From positions 1 to 23,275 of the forward strand of contig JAAYLQ010000041.1 in NCBI GenBank assembly GCA_012521805.1: a DNA stretch of 23,275 bases. Reading direction: 5' to 3'. The translations under genes were made by a program, and so were the position numbers. The notes beneath the pieces were generated by a model that searched no databases, was not told where the DNA came from, and was given only the letters and a program-made list of their open reading frames with translations. Shown piece after piece: positions 23,117 to 23,275 of this stretch (position 1 is its first letter; each line of letters starts with the position of its first letter). Origin of the DNA: Bacillota bacterium. GTDB taxonomy: Bacteria > Bacillota > Limnochordia > Darwinibacteriales > DTU012.

Positions 23117-23208
23117 ACTTGGCAGTTACATACCAGGTGAGAAATTCGACAGTTAGCGTAAAGTTTTGGTAGGCGGTGGCAGGAAAAACGCGTGTGGAGA
23201 TAAAAATA

Positions 23209-23250
23209 GAGACCTCGCACCAACAGATAGACAGAAAGGAGCGAGGTCTC
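23209..23250 (+). promoter_or_regulatory. Perfect 10-bp inverted repeat masking a ribosome site
   Basis: GAGACCTCGC (23209-23218) and GCGAGGTCTC (23241-23250), 22-nt loop. The loop ends in AAAGGAG, a good ribosome site, and the right arm touches an ATG at 23251. There is no T run, so it is not a terminator. Could control translation, be an operator, or be part of a longer leader RNA cut by the window edge. Confidence 0.55.
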
Positions 23251-23275
23251 ATGAAGAGCGATGGCGTAGACATCG
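23251..23275 (+). CDS. Possible start of a further gene, cut by the window end
   Basis: ATG 9 bp after AAAGGAG opens a frame MKSDGVDI that runs off the window. Eight codons are too few to identify it. The first codons also contain a small hairpin, CGATG (23259-23263) with CATCG (23271-23275), so this stretch may be structured leader RNA rather than coding. By analogy with B. subtilis thrS could follow ytxC, but these residues do not look like the ThrS N-terminus. Confidence 0.35.

Overview
The window looks like the chromosome of a low-to-moderate GC, endospore-forming member of the Bacillota (Firmicutes), more clostridium-like than a true Bacillus. The reasons are strong GGAGG ribosome sites, a T-box leader on ileS, RNase J, SepF, DivIVA and YlmH, the sporulation-linked genes tepA, ytxC and a yteA-type zinc finger, and gene order recalling B. 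subtilis dapG-dapA-rnjB-ylzJ/tepA and ylmE-sepF-ylmG-ylmH-divIVA-ileS-ylyA-lspA-ylyB-pyrR. Nearly every gene lies on the + strand. No phage, insertion sequence or CRISPR array is visible.

Layout. (1) 1-2035: 3' part of an aspartokinase gene (dapG type), then dapA and a terminator: the diaminopimelate/lysine/dipicolinate branch. (2) 2053-4953: RNase J behind its own promoter and a structured leader, then tepA and a ylzJ-like gene. (3) 4989-6786: a short Na/Pi-cotransporter-like protein and uppP (lipid carrier recycling). (4) 6846-9705: division cluster ylmE (yggS), sepF, yggT, ylmH and divIVA, closed by a terminator. (5) 9748-12990: a complete proline pathway, proB-proA-proC, placed between divIVA and ileS. 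(6) 12998-16079: promoter, isoleucine T-box, ileS and terminator. (7) 16108-19043: DUF5665-like membrane protein, yteA/DksA-type protein, lspA, an RluD-family pseudouridine synthase, and pyrR. (8) 19044-19460: a non-coding island between two terminator-like hairpins, with an unusual set of interleaved inverted repeats. (9) 19405-19579: a tRNA-Cys(GCA) unit with its own promoter and terminator. (10) 19655-22231: a three-gene non-homologous end-joining operon, Ku, LigD-type ligase and LigD-type polymerase, the last two as separate overlapping genes. (11) 22298-23116: ytxC, behind a candidate mother-cell promoter. (12) 23251 onward: the start of a possible further gene just after a perfect 10-bp inverted repeat.

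Most of the window is ordinary core genome. The points most worth a second look are: three promoter-like elements of the form AGGA-N16-CGAA(G/C)TT (sigma-H-like), each 36-40 bp before a start codon (uppP, ylmE, lspA); the interleaved-repeat island at 19083-19305, a candidate undescribed pseudoknotted RNA; the RNase J leader with competing stems and a tiny leader ORF; the split LigD operon beside a sporulation gene; and the dyads that overlap control signals of ytxC, ku and the last partial gene.
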